DNA of 64,000 nt from UBA1672 sp964587815 (lineage in GTDB: Bacteria > Pseudomonadota > Alphaproteobacteria > Micavibrionales > Micavibrionaceae), in the NCBI GenBank assembly GCA_964587815.1, contig CAZPMH010000011.1, forward strand, positions 1-64,000, in the 5' to 3' direction. Positions 17,404-26,035 of this stretch are shown here, one piece after another. The notes beneath the pieces are model-generated. The model was not told where the DNA came from. It did not search any database and saw only the letters and a list, made by a program, of their open reading frames with translations. Positions within the stretch are counted from its first letter, which is position 1. Each line of letters begins with the position of its first letter. The translations under genes were made by a program, and so were the position numbers.

Positions 17404-17799
17404 ATGGCAGAACCACGATTTTCAGATGGCGCGCTTGATCGCTTATATGATTTTATTGACGGCGAGGCGTTCGATCAGATGTTTGACGGGATTGAGAAAC
17501 ACGGGCGCGAAATTGATATTGCTGCGGCCGCGCGTGCGACGTTGGAAGAGGCTTTGTTCGATGGGGATGCGCAAGTCGATTTTCCTGAGACGAAGGAAGA
17601 ATTTGATGCCGCCGTTACGGAGGCTATTCGCGGACAGTTCGCGAAATCGGAAGCGGGCGCTTTGGGTATGATGCATTACGGCATTGCAACGGGGCGCGTG
17701 CGTCAGGCGGCAGATCAGATGTGGGATATTGCGCATGGCGCGGACACGCCAGACCAAGATCACGATGATGTTCGTGAATATGACGTGTTGACGTTCTGA
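17404..17799 (+). CDS. Hypothetical acidic protein
   Basis: A 131-residue soluble protein, strongly acidic and Ala-rich, starting MAEPRFSDGALDRLYDFIDG. It is helical throughout, with no signal peptide and no motif I recognise; the C-terminus is Asp/His-rich (PDQDHDDVREYD). It is divergent from lysS and converges on the gene ending at 17807, only 7 bp away. Coding is supported by codon use and an ATG start. Confidence 0.6.
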   Translation: MAEPRFSDGALDRLYDFIDGEAFDQMFDGIEKHGREIDIAAAARATLEEALFDGDAQVDFPETKEEFDAAVTEAIRGQFAKSEAGALGMMHYGIATGRVRQAADQMWDIAHGADTPDQDHDDVREYDVLTF

Positions 17800-17806
17800 T
17801 TTTACT

Positions 17807-19015
17807 TTAATGCAAGCTATTCAGGCTTTCTTCGAGCGCGCTTATCACTTCGGTGAGCGCGTTTTCTTCTATCGCCAGCAAGGATTTTGTGTGGTCGAAG
17901 GTGATGGCGGCGAAACGATCGGCGCGTAAGTGTAATTCATTGGTGGCTGTGTCTTTCATTGCCGCAACGACCTTGAGTGCGGCGGGGGAATCGAGCACGA
18001 CGAATTTCCAATTTTGTTTTAAGTGATCGCGCGCATCGTTGCCGTTTGCCAGCATGTGCAGAATTGTTTTGGTCGTGGTGCGGGCGTTGACGGCCTGAAT
18101 GGTAAGGATGTCTTGCCGCTCTGCGGTTATCAAAAGCGCGCCTTGGCTTAGGATGGCGTGTTTCTGTGTGCTGGTTGTGGCGAAATCATAGCCGTTATCT
18201 GTGCGTGTGATGCTGAATTTGCGGGCTGTGTCGACGCGGTAGCCTTCAAATTCGGTTGTGTCGCTCCAGCTTTTTTCTGCGCTTGTTATGCCTGCATCTT
18301 GAGGGCATGCGTCTTTGTGCGGGTTCTTCAAGTGGCTGAGCAGGATGCCCACGGCTTTTTCTTCATCCAATGCGTTGAGCGCGGTGATGCTGGGTTCGAT
18401 GTTCAAATCACGCGCCAAAACAAGTTTTGCGAACATCATGGCGTAAGCGGGCGGAATGTCCCACTGGCGGATATTCTCTTCATTGATGGAAATGCGATGG
18501 AAAAAGCGGCCGTTGGCTTTTATGGCTTTGACGGGTGCGCCGCCTGAGGTCATGTCGACACGGTGGCCGAGATTTTCGAAAAAGACGGATTTTGAGCCGT
18601 CGCTGTGAAAACGGATTATCAGGCCGAGATCGTTGATGGTCGCGATATTTGCGTTTTCATCATCAAAGCCGAATTCCGCGGTTGAGGTGATGGGGCGCAC
18701 ATCTGATATCGTGTTGCCGCGGGATGTGATGCGCCCCTGATTCATAATAAAGCGTCTGCCGTGCTCATCTTCGATTTTGATGCGGCCTGTATCGCTTTTT
18801 CGGATCAGCAGGCTGCGTCCGTTTTGTGTGTCTGTGATTTTGAAGCGGCGTTTGCGCGGGCTGTGCTGGATGGTGATTGCGCCTTGTGCCTTGCCTTTGG
18901 GTGCGTTTTGCCATTTGCGCGTCTCATCGGAAAAGAACGCATCGTTGAAGATGTTTGTCCAATGCTCCGCGGTGGCGAAGTGTCTGATTATGTTGCGTTT
19001 TTGTTCGTAATCCAT
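17807..19015 (-). CDS. Hypothetical protein, beta-rich
   Basis: A 402-residue soluble protein with no signal peptide. The first half has repeated short beta-strand patterns (KIEDEHGRRFIMNQGRITSR, GLIIRFHSDGSKSVFF), reminiscent of beta-solenoid or bacterial Ig-like repeats but not assignable. The C-terminal part repeats similar strands (GYDFATTSTQKHAILSQGAL) and ends in a helix. I recognise no family. It is transcribed divergently from uvrB and could share its promoter region. Confidence 0.6.
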   Translation of the reverse strand: MDYEQKRNIIRHFATAEHWTNIFNDAFFSDETRKWQNAPKGKAQGAITIQHSPRKRRFKITDTQNGRSLLIRKSDTGRIKIEDEHGRRFIMNQGRITSRGNTISDVRPITSTAEFGFDDENANIATINDLGLIIRFHSDGSKSVFFENLGHRVDMTSGGAPVKAIKANGRFFHRISINEENIRQWDIPPAYAMMFAKLVLARDLNIEPSITALNALDEEKAVGILLSHLKNPHKDACPQDAGITSAEKSWSDTTEFEGYRVDTARKFSITRTDNGYDFATTSTQKHAILSQGALLITAERQDILTIQAVNARTTTKTILHMLANGNDARDHLKQNWKFVVLDSPAALKVVAAMKDTATNELHLRADRFAAITFDHTKSLLAIEENALTEVISALEESLNSLH

Positions 19016-19088
19016 ACCGCCTTCATGTTACTTGATTATTCTTAATATATCATTTTCACGGGGGTTTTTCTATTTTTGAATACCTGTT

Positions 19089-19103
19089 GTTCACATTGCG
19101 TTT
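19089..19103 (+). promoter_or_regulatory. Candidate alphaproteobacterial LexA box upstream of uvrB
   Basis: GTTC-N7-GTTT (GTTC ACATTGC GTTT), one mismatch from the GTTC-N7-GTTC consensus known for alphaproteobacterial LexA. It ends 64 bp before the uvrB start and lies in the divergent region shared with the gene at 19015. uvrB is a frequent SOS gene, so the context fits; the match is short and could arise by chance. Confidence 0.4.
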
Positions 19104-19167
19104 TTACAGGGGTTTTTATGGCGGTTTGGGCGGTGGCGCGCGGCGGTTCTTGTGATATAGTGCGCGT

Positions 19168-21243
19168 ATGAAAGAAATGATACCAAATAGTGACCGTCCG
19201 TTGCCGCGGCTTGAGGGCGATATTCCCGAGGAATTTGATCGGTCAAAGCCGTTTCGCGTTGAGTCTGAATTTGAGCCGTCGGGTGATCAGCCGGGCGCGA
19301 TTGCGACCTTGTGTGAGGGCTTGCGCGATGGGTTGGCGGATCAGACGTTGTTGGGTGTAACAGGGTCGGGGAAGACGTTTACGATTGCGAATATCATTCA
19401 GGAGACTCAGCGCCCTGCGTTGATTTTGGCGCCAAATAAGACGCTGGCAGCGCAGCTCTATGGGGAGTTTAAGAGCTTCTTCCCTGATAATGCGGTGGAA
19501 TATTTCGTCTCTTACTATGATTACTATCAGCCAGAGGCGTATGTGCCGCGCACGGATACGTTTATCGAGAAGGACTCCAGCATTAACGAGCAGATAGATC
19601 GTATGCGCCATGCGGCGACGCGCGCGCTGTTTGAGCGCAAGGATTGTATCATTGTGGCGTCGGTTTCCTGCATTTACGGTATCGGATCGAAAGAAGATTA
19701 CATGGCGATGGCGTTCCCGCTGAAGGTGGGGCAGATCATTGAGCGTGAGCATATCATCGCCAAGTTCGTGGAGTTGCAGTATCGGCGTAATGATATGGCG
19801 TTTGAGCGCGGGTCTTTCCGTGTGCGCGGCGACACGATTGAGATTTTTCCCGCGCACTTTGAAAGTCGGGCGTGGCGGTTCTCTCTGTTTGGGGACGAGC
19901 TGGAGACGATTACCGAATTTGACCCGCTGACGGGCGAGCGGTTTGAGGATTTGGAGGGCGTGCGGATTTTTGCGAACTCGCACTATATCACGCCGGGGCC
20001 GACCATTTCGCAGGCGGTGGAGCAGATCAAGAAAGATTTGAAAGAGCGGCTGGAGTTTTTCGAAAATAACGGGCAGTTGTTAGAGGCGCAGCGGATTAAG
20101 CAGCGCACAGATTTTGATATTGAGATGCTGGTCGCGACGGGATCGTGTAAGGGGATTGAGAATTACTCCCGCTATCTCACAGGGCGTCCGCCGGGGATGG
20201 CACCGCCGACCTTGATTGAATATCTGCCCGATGATGCGATTATGTTTTTGGATGAAAGCCATGTGATGGTGCCGCAAATCGGCGCGATGTATAACGGCGA
20301 TAAGGCGCGGAAATCGGTGTTGATTGAGCACGGGTTTCGCCTGCCCGCCGCGGCGGATAACAGACCGCTGAAATTTGCCGAATGGAATGGTTTGCGCGGG
20401 CAGACGGTGTATGTCTCAGCCACCCCAGGAGAGTGGGAGATTAACGAGGCGGGCGGCATTACGGCCGAGCAGGTGGTGCGCCCGACTGGCCTGATTGATC
20501 CGCCCGTGGAAATTCGACCCACTGAAAATCAGGTCGATGATCTGATGCATGAGGCCAGAGAGATTGTGGAGTTAGGCGGGCGCGTTCTGGTGACGACGCT
20601 GACCAAGAAGATGGCGGAAAACCTGACCGAATATCTTAATGAGCACGGCATTAAGGTGCGCTATCTGCACTCTGATGTGGATACGCTGGAGCGGATTGAG
20701 ATTATTCAGGGCTTGCGCCGCGGGGAATTTGACGTTCTGGTCGGGATTAACCTGCTGCGGGAGGGGTTGGATATTCCCGAATGTATGCGCGTATGTATTC
20801 TGGATGCGGATAAGGAGGGGTTCTTACGCTCCAAAACCTCGCTGGTGCAGACGATTGGTCGCTCGGCGCGGAATGTGGATGGGAAGGCTATTCTTTACGC
20901 TGATACGATTACGGAATCGATGCAGTACGCGATAGATGAAACGGCGCGGCGGCGGGAAAAGCAGATTGCCTATAACGAGGAGCATGGTATTACGCCAAAG
21001 ACGATTATTCGCAATGTGAGCGCGGCGTTTGACCATATTTATGAGCAGGAGGAGGGTAAGGTCAAGCCGACCCTGCATGATAGCGCGCTGGAGGAATTCC
21101 TGCATGACCCGAACAAAATGCGCAAACATATTGAGGGGCTGAAGAAGCAAATGCTGGCCGCGGCGGCGGATTTGGAATTTGAGGAAGCGGCGCGCCTGCG
21201 CGATGAAATCACCGCGTTGGAGCAGAAGGAGCTTGGGGTTTGA
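19168..21243 (+). CDS. uvrB: UvrABC excinuclease subunit B
   Basis: The damage-recognition helicase-like subunit of nucleotide excision repair: it takes DNA from UvrA2 and recruits UvrC. The 691 residues are complete. Walker A is GVTGSGKTFTIAN, the beta-hairpin region is YYDYYQPEAYVPRTDTFIEK, the DEAD-like box is IMFLDESHV, and motif VI is QTIGRSARNVDGK. The C-terminal UVR domain (FEEAARLRDEITALE) binds UvrC. The last ~60 codons are duplicated 602 bp downstream in another gene. The stop TGA overlaps the TTG start of that gene (TTGA). Confidence 0.98.
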   Translation: MKEMIPNSDRPLPRLEGDIPEEFDRSKPFRVESEFEPSGDQPGAIATLCEGLRDGLADQTLLGVTGSGKTFTIANIIQETQRPALILAPNKTLAAQLYGEFKSFFPDNAVEYFVSYYDYYQPEAYVPRTDTFIEKDSSINEQIDRMRHAATRALFERKDCIIVASVSCIYGIGSKEDYMAMAFPLKVGQIIEREHIIAKFVELQYRRNDMAFERGSFRVRGDTIEIFPAHFESRAWRFSLFGDELETITEFDPLTGERFEDLEGVRIFANSHYITPGPTISQAVEQIKKDLKERLEFFENNGQLLEAQRIKQRTDFDIEMLVATGSCKGIENYSRYLTGRPPGMAPPTLIEYLPDDAIMFLDESHVMVPQIGAMYNGDKARKSVLIEHGFRLPAAADNRPLKFAEWNGLRGQTVYVSATPGEWEINEAGGITAEQVVRPTGLIDPPVEIRPTENQVDDLMHEAREIVELGGRVLVTTLTKKMAENLTEYLNEHGIKVRYLHSDVDTLERIEIIQGLRRGEFDVLVGINLLREGLDIPECMRVCILDADKEGFLRSKTSLVQTIGRSARNVDGKAILYADTITESMQYAIDETARRREKQIAYNEEHGITPKTIIRNVSAAFDHIYEQEEGKVKPTLHDSALEEFLHDPNKMRKHIEGLKKQMLAAAADLEFEEAARLRDEITALEQKELGV

Positions 21244-21257
21244 GTTTTAAAGAGTAC
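21064..21257 (+). repeat. Tandem duplication unit, copy 1 (uvrB 3' end plus start of next gene)
   Basis: The uvrB tail from KPTLHDSALEEF to the stop, plus the first codons of the following gene, recurs at an exact offset of 602 with no indels (second copy 21666-21859). The last ~105 bases before the stop differ at only about 8 positions, and the final 34 residues of the two proteins are identical. The upstream part of the tail has diverged more. Confidence 0.9.
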
Positions 21258-21845
21258 TTAAAAGTTCTTTATGCTTTGCTTGTTGCGTCTGTGCTCGCTG
21301 CGTTTTGCGTGCCGATCATAATGCTCTTGCTCATGGAACTTTTTGACATCGTCAAAGGCGATTTTTCTTCGTTTGAGGATTTAGGAAATAGTGTCGGCGG
21401 CGTTATTGTTTTTATTTTAATGTTCAGTGCAAGCGGCCTTGCCATCGCAATTTTGCCTGTTTTGCTCATTGCCTATCCTTTCTGTTTGAATGCATATAAA
21501 AAGCGGAAAAATAGTTACCTTAGGGCATTTTATGTGGCGGGACTTATCGGCTTGCTGTCTTTTGTTGTGCTTGGTATTTTTGCAGTGCTTTTTTTGGTTG
21601 GTGCACTTTTGGCGGCGTTCTTTTATTGCAAAATGATGGAACGGTACATGCCTGACGATAAGGCCAAGCCGACTTTGTATGACAGCGTAATCGAAGAGCT
21701 TAGGCATGATCCCAATAAGATGCGCAAGTATATTGAAGCGTTGAAGAAGCAAATGCTGGCCGCGGCGGCGGATCTGGAATTTGAGGAAGCCGCACGATTG
21801 CGCGATGAAATCACCGCGTTGGAGCAGAAGGAGTTGGGGGTTTGA
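21240..21845 (+). CDS. Membrane protein fused to a UvrB-derived UVR domain
   Basis: The 201-residue protein has about four membrane segments in residues 8-130 and then a cytoplasmic tail (about 142-201). That tail copies the UvrB C-terminus, including HDPNKMRK and FEEAARLRDEITALEQ, and its last 34 residues are identical to UvrB. It starts at TTG 21240, overlapping the uvrB stop (TTGA). The next gene begins with the same MSFKxY start and the same overlap. I infer a tandem duplication that joined the 5' part of a small membrane gene to a second copy of the uvrB tail. The UVR domain could tether or titrate UvrC at the membrane, or it may be a neutral by-product. Confidence 0.8.
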   Translation: MSFKEYLKVLYALLVASVLAAFCVPIIMLLLMELFDIVKGDFSSFEDLGNSVGGVIVFILMFSASGLAIAILPVLLIAYPFCLNAYKKRKNSYLRAFYVAGLIGLLSFVVLGIFAVLFLVGALLAAFFYCKMMERYMPDDKAKPTLYDSVIEELRHDPNKMRKYIEALKKQMLAAAADLEFEEAARLRDEITALEQKELGV

Positions 21846-22264
21846 GTTTTAAAGATTATACCAAAATTTTGATCGTTTTGTTGGCTTCGTATTCCGTTGC
21901 TTTGTCGCTTTTTTTGATAGCTGAAGAAGTTTATGGTTTAATCTTTCCTGATAATGCCCCGCTATATTGCCCGCCAACAGATTTTTACGGTAATTTTTTC
22001 ATATCTCGTTTTTCTTCATTCTTTTTGTTTTTGTTTTCTATCCCTTTATTTTTAGAACTTTTCAGGCGCGGGAATAAATCAGCACTATTTATATTTTTGG
22101 TTTTTCTTATCACTAGTATTATAGCTTTGGTTTTTTCTTATGTTTTTGGTGGCACTGAGCTATTAACGTTCAGCGCGATTAACGTTGTGCCTATTCAATT
22201 TGCAACGTGTTTAATTTACTGGAGGCTAATCATTCTGACTCCACGTTTATATGATAAAACATAA
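21842..22264 (+). CDS. Small multipass membrane protein, paralogue start of the preceding gene
   Basis: A 140-residue protein with about four membrane segments (near residues 7-28, 50-70, 78-100, 110-132). It starts MSFKDYTKILIVLLASYSVA, matching the MSFKEYLKVLYALLVAS start of the previous gene, and likewise begins with TTG in a TTGA overlap. It has no UVR tail. I take it as the intact version of the membrane gene that follows uvrB. Its function is unknown; it is AT-rich relative to uvrB. Confidence 0.65.
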   Translation: MSFKDYTKILIVLLASYSVALSLFLIAEEVYGLIFPDNAPLYCPPTDFYGNFFISRFSSFFLFLFSIPLFLELFRRGNKSALFIFLVFLITSIIALVFSYVFGGTELLTFSAINVVPIQFATCLIYWRLIILTPRLYDKT

Positions 22265-22343
22265 TTTGAATAAATTCCTATTGTTTGGTAGGGTGGAGGT
22301 CTATCAACACCACCCATCCGTTTAGAGTAATAGGAGAATTTTT

Positions 22344-22580
22344 ATGGCGCATTTTGGCGAGAAGTTTATTCATGCCAGTATTCATGATTTCAAGGCGCAT
22401 TTCGCGCAGTATGTCAAACTGGTGCATGGCGGGCAGTTTAAGGGGATTATTGTTAAGCGCTATACCACGCCTGTTGGCTTGTTCGTGCCGCTGACCAAGC
22501 CCGATGAGACACGGAAGGAGATGAAAGACATTCCGCCGCCGAGCCTGGACGATATGCTGCGGATTTTCGGCGCGGAATAG
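22344..22580 (+). CDS. Phd/YefM-family antitoxin-like protein without an adjacent toxin
   Basis: A 78-residue protein. FIHASIHDFKAHFAQYVKLV followed by GIIVKRYTTPVGLFVPL fits the Phd/YefM DNA-binding fold (short N-terminal strand, helix, then viv.r.g.pva strand). A Pro-rich C-terminal tail (DIPPPSLDDMLRIFG) would be where a toxin binds. No toxin gene lies on either side: upstream is a membrane gene and downstream about 285 bases without a gene. AGGAG at 22331 supports the start. Confidence 0.6.
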   Translation: MAHFGEKFIHASIHDFKAHFAQYVKLVHGGQFKGIIVKRYTTPVGLFVPLTKPDETRKEMKDIPPPSLDDMLRIFGAE

Positions 22581-22866
22581 GGCGGTTTTCAATGCTCATA
22601 ACACCCCTTGAAAAAAACGAAAATTCGAAAATGCCCTGTTGACCCGGAATGTGGGTTTAGATTTTTTAAGGCGCTGATTTTATTTGAATAACGCGCGCAA
22701 CATCGCACAGAAAAGTAGGTTCACTTTTTAAAAGTGGGTTTAGAATGCGGGTTAACATGCCAAAACCCGTCAATTTTTGCATATTGGAATAACACTGGAA
22801 AAAGATATTTGATTCGGTTATGCTTTTTTACAGCAATATCAATTCATTATATTGGAGAGTGCATCT

Positions 22867-23244
22867 ATGTCTGAAGCGTTTTTGAAGGCCCTGAAATGGT
22901 ATATTCTGGTTCTGTTCGCGGTGATCGGTACGTCGGCCTTTATGATTATGGATAAATCAGGCTCTATTCGCCCGTTGATGGTTGGTATTTTGTCTTACGG
23001 TGTGGTTTACATCATGTCGTATTTCTGGAAGGAATTCCGCCGAAAACTGCTGTTTATGAGTATTATGGTGTTTCTTGGTCTGACGGGCGTTGCGGCCTAT
23101 ATGCCTGACATCTTGTTTGTTTTGTTTGGGGTTGATCCGCTGAGCTTTGATATGGAAGGCAGTTATGACATTTATTATCTTTGGGCGGGGACGATGATGA
23201 TTGGTATTTTCCCGATGATGTTTATCTTCCATAAATATGATTAA
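22867..23244 (+). CDS. Small four-helix membrane protein
   Basis: A 125-residue inner-membrane protein with four hydrophobic segments (about residues 9-30, 36-55, 66-85 and 100-120), starting MSEAFLKALKWYILVLFAVI. GGAG at 22854 supports ATG 22867 over an in-frame TTG at 22852. No family is recognised. It stands alone with its own upstream region of about 285 bases, in which I see no clear regulatory element. Confidence 0.6.
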   Translation: MSEAFLKALKWYILVLFAVIGTSAFMIMDKSGSIRPLMVGILSYGVVYIMSYFWKEFRRKLLFMSIMVFLGLTGVAAYMPDILFVLFGVDPLSFDMEGSYDIYYLWAGTMMIGIFPMMFIFHKYD

Positions 23245-23324
23245 TTGCGTTTTTATAGTAATTTGATGATTTTTTAATCATTTTTCTCTCTTTCCTTATG
23301 GTCTGCCGTTTGTTCTAGGCGATT

Positions 23325-23351
23325 GATAATACAATATATTTTTGTATTATC
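23325..23351 (+). promoter_or_regulatory. Perfect 10-bp inverted repeat (AT-rich)
   Basis: GATAATACAA and TTGTATTATC pair perfectly around a 7-base loop, between two same-strand genes. It is followed by GCCGC and not a T-run, so an operator or weak terminator is possible; position alone does not decide. Confidence 0.45.
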
Positions 23352-23418
23352 GCCGCATTGCATCATAAAAAATATACGAAAAGTGAGGCTGAGTGCGGTG
23401 TTTATGCTATAATTAGAT

Positions 23419-24060
23419 ATGTTTAATGCGATTAGGACATGGTTTGCTTTCTTATCATCTCCGCTTTTGCGGAAGGGAGAACGCAACAAAAATTCCGTCG
23501 CATTTTCTTTTGAAAAATCGTTCATGATCTTGGTTGTTGGGGGAGTGGCCGCGTTGTGCCTGGGGGGGTGTGGCACGACGCATCATGATGTTTCTGTTGC
23601 GCCGCTTTCTGTCGCCTCTTCGCCATCTGATGTTATTGACCATTCCGTGGTTGTGCCGCCTGCTGTTCCTGTGGAACGTGCTCTGCATGCGCAGAATAAT
23701 AGTGCGCCGGTTGTGGATGCGCTTTCATATAAAAACGGTGCGCGTGAGGAAAAACCGAAGAATTGCTCTGTTAAAGACAGGATTGATCGCGATGCGTTGA
23801 TTGCTTATGAGTGGAGCCGCAACCGTTTGTCGATGGATGTTGACGGTATTGGCGGCGGAGATATGGGGATGATGATGACCTATAAAATCCGATTGCAGCC
23901 TGAAAAGACGAAAAAACAGAAATGCCGTTATAATTCCGTTTGGCAGGGAATGATCGGGTCAGGCTATAATGAGTTGATGCTGCGTGAGGATGATACGCTG
24001 CAGGAGCATTTTGGGAAAATGCGCCGCGAGTTTTTTGACCATCTGAACAATTCTTTCTGA
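23419..24060 (+). CDS. Lipoprotein of unknown function
   Basis: A 213-residue protein with a long basic N-terminal region and then MILVVGGVAALCLGGC, a lipobox with cleavage before the Cys (LGGC-GTT). A Val/Pro/Ser-rich linker follows. The C-terminal half is a soluble domain with two Cys in KNCSVKDR and KQKCRYN. I recognise no family. The start at 23419 is kept because the later ATG 23524 would leave no positive charge before the hydrophobic core. Confidence 0.55.
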   Translation: MFNAIRTWFAFLSSPLLRKGERNKNSVAFSFEKSFMILVVGGVAALCLGGCGTTHHDVSVAPLSVASSPSDVIDHSVVVPPAVPVERALHAQNNSAPVVDALSYKNGAREEKPKNCSVKDRIDRDALIAYEWSRNRLSMDVDGIGGGDMGMMMTYKIRLQPEKTKKQKCRYNSVWQGMIGSGYNELMLREDDTLQEHFGKMRREFFDHLNNSF

Positions 24061-24270
24061 TTTTTCAAGCCACAACAGCATCTTTTTTAAGTGTTTTTTT
24101 ACGATAAATCATGCGCTTATAATTTTTCATATCATTTTTTTGGTCGGCGGATATTGATATTCTTTTGTGGACAACGTACTATGCCTCATACTTAACATTT
24201 TCGGCATTGCAAATTTTTTGCCATACTTCTGCGTATATACAGACATTTGAACAATTTTGAGGAATTCGTT

Positions 24271-25035
24271 ATGCGCGTGACCGCCCTTCGTTTTGCCGTA
24301 CTTTGTTCCGCGACCCTTTTGGTTGGTTGTGGTGAAGGGTACGTTTTTGAGAGAACCGACAGCTTCCCCTATAATAATGAGCGTACGGCCGGAACAGGCG
24401 TTGCATATGTTTTGGCGAAGATGAGCCCGAAGAAAGAGCTTAAGGTTGAGCCTGTTGCGGAAAAGCCGAAGACTGAAAAACCTGATGTGAGTATTGATCC
24501 GAAGCCTGCGCCGCCGCCTGTTTTGGAAGCGGAAGAGATCTTTGATGAAGAGCAGAAAAAATCATCTTATAAAAGTTCATCAACGAAGAAGATGCAAACG
24601 CAGAAAGTGGCGGCTGTTCAACCTTCTGCGCCTGCTTTGACGCCTGCTCCTGTCGCTGCTGCGCCGAAAGTTAAGGCCGTTCCGGTGCAACCTGTGAAAG
24701 TTGACGTGGTTGAGCCTGCTTCCCCAAAGGTTACGAAGGCTGCGCCAAGAACGGCGGAAGATTATATCTCTCAGGCGCCGAAGATTATCGAAGTTCCTGA
24801 GGTGGAAATTGTTGATGCGGAAGACCTTCCGGAAGCATCACGTTCGGAGTTTAAAAGCCTGTCCGGTGCATATGCAGAGAAGGGCGTGAAGACGGTTAAA
24901 GAGCAGGTTGTTGAAACAACTGAGCAGATTGGCAAGCAGCCGGCGAAGGAAATTATCTCCCCGAAAAGGGACGGATATGCGTTCCGATCTGTTGGTGAAG
25001 AGCAACTGAATGAGATATACTCAGACCCTATGTAA
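24271..25035 (+). CDS. Lipoprotein with Pro/Ala/Lys/Val-rich region
   Basis: A 254-residue protein starting MRVTALRFAVLCSATLLVGC, with lipobox LVGC-GEG. Most of the protein is low-complexity: alternating Lys/Glu/Pro/Val/Ala segments (about residues 60-170), as in periplasm-spanning linkers of TonB- or Pal-like proteins. The last 80 residues are more ordered. No domain is recognised. TGAGGA upstream supports ATG 24271 over an in-frame TTG at 24247. An intrinsic terminator follows at 25067. Confidence 0.6.
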   Translation: MRVTALRFAVLCSATLLVGCGEGYVFERTDSFPYNNERTAGTGVAYVLAKMSPKKELKVEPVAEKPKTEKPDVSIDPKPAPPPVLEAEEIFDEEQKKSSYKSSSTKKMQTQKVAAVQPSAPALTPAPVAAAPKVKAVPVQPVKVDVVEPASPKVTKAAPRTAEDYISQAPKIIEVPEVEIVDAEDLPEASRSEFKSLSGAYAEKGVKTVKEQVVETTEQIGKQPAKEIISPKRDGYAFRSVGEEQLNEIYSDPM

Positions 25036-25066
25036 ACCAAGGGTTTTGACATTAAAGTGATTGAAG

Positions 25067-25094
25067 CGGCGTTCGTTTATGAGCGCCGTTTTTT
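25067..25094 (+). terminator. Rho-independent terminator
   Basis: Stem 25067-25074 with 25081-25088 (CGGCGTTC/GAGCGCCG, one G-T pair), 6-base loop, then six Ts. It ends the lipoprotein gene 32 bp upstream. Confidence 0.85.
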
Positions 25095-25331
25095 GTTGCT
25101 ACCACTATTCTTATAGATAAAAGTTTAGATAATTTCGAAACGATAAACATAGACACGTATCGTAATTAATTTTACCATAATAATATGAGTTGTGTGGTTT
25201 ATGCCTCATAACTTTGAAATTTTATTTTCGCATTGTGATGTTTAAATCGCACGATAACGGCTCAAACTTTTTTCTGATGTTCCAGGCCCGTTTGCCCGTT
25301 ATCGGTTTTTTCAAAAAGGAAGGTCTAAATT

Positions 25332-25973
25332 ATGTCTATTGAAGTAGAAACAGTTGTTGCTGTCTCGGTTATGATGGCGGTGTTTTCCGCAGTCGCAGCC
25401 GTCGGTACGAGTATTGTGTTGGGCGCGGGATATGAACGTTTGCGCACAGGGTTTGAAGTGATCCGTAAGCAAACAGGGTTTTTCAGTGACTCAATCCACA
25501 AATTAGAACAAAAAATGGAAATTGTTGATGAGCAAACCGGAAAGTTTTCCGAGGCGATATCAACCATGGAAATGAAGGTCAATAATGTTGGTGAACAGGC
25601 CAATGCCTTTAGCGGCTCTATGCAAAAGCTTGAGAAAAAGGTTGAGGTTGTCGATAAACAAGCTGGTTTCTTTGGCGATGCTATTCATAAGCTGGAGAAA
25701 AAGGTCGATCTTGTTTCCGATCACGAAGAGGTGGTTGCCGAGAAGTTGGAGCAACATAGTGATGCTGATGTGATTAGTGTCGGGAAAACCGAAGCTCTTG
25801 TTACACACGCTGAATCCTTGTTGACACAAATGAGTGCGATTGCTGATAAAATGACGCAAGACAAGGAAAAGGAAGATCGTGCTGATCTTGGGTTTGCGGA
25901 AGCGAGTAGTAACAGCTTTGCCCACTACACCCATATGCCGGCTGTTGATGCGGGAGGGCACAGCTATAATTAA
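25332..25973 (+). CDS. Membrane-anchored coiled-coil protein with four 21-residue repeats
   Basis: A 213-residue protein with an N-terminal membrane segment (about residues 7-33, VAVSVMMAVFSAVAAVGTSI) and then a long helical region. Residues 47-130 form four repeats of 21 residues (three heptads each), starting QTGFF, QTGKF, QANAF and QAGFF and each with a KLExK-type heptad core. The DNA for these repeats is 25470-25721. The tail is Ser/His-rich. AAGGAAGG precedes the ATG. No family is recognised; it resembles a scaffold or spacer. It ends before a clear terminator at 26012. Confidence 0.7.
   Translation: MSIEVETVVAVSVMMAVFSAVAAVGTSIVLGAGYERLRTGFEVIRKQTGFFSDSIHKLEQKMEIVDEQTGKFSEAISTMEMKVNNVGEQANAFSGSMQKLEKKVEVVDKQAGFFGDAIHKLEKKVDLVSDHEEVVAEKLEQHSDADVISVGKTEALVTHAESLLTQMSAIADKMTQDKEKEDRADLGFAEASSNSFAHYTHMPAVDAGGHSYN
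25470..25721 (+). repeat. Four in-frame 63-bp tandem repeats
   Basis: 84 codons in four units of 21, encoding diverged but aligned coiled-coil repeats of the gene at 25332. The best-matching units are the first and fourth (FFSDSIHKLEQK and FFGDAIHKLEKK). Confidence 0.75.
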
Positions 25974-26011
25974 ACTGATTTAGGTGTTGAAAAAACATCA
26001 AGTGCGTGAAA

Positions 26012-26035
26012 GGGAGCGTGGCGACGCTCCCTTTT
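26012..26035 (+). terminator. Rho-independent terminator
   Basis: Perfect 8-bp stem GGGAGCGT/ACGCTCCC (26012-26019 and 26024-26031), 4-base loop, then TTTT. It follows the coiled-coil gene by about 40 bp. Confidence 0.8.

Noticed and set aside
22265..22343. Terminator-like GGGTGG/CCACCC stem
   Set aside because: Long 13-base loop and no T-run; too weak to list.
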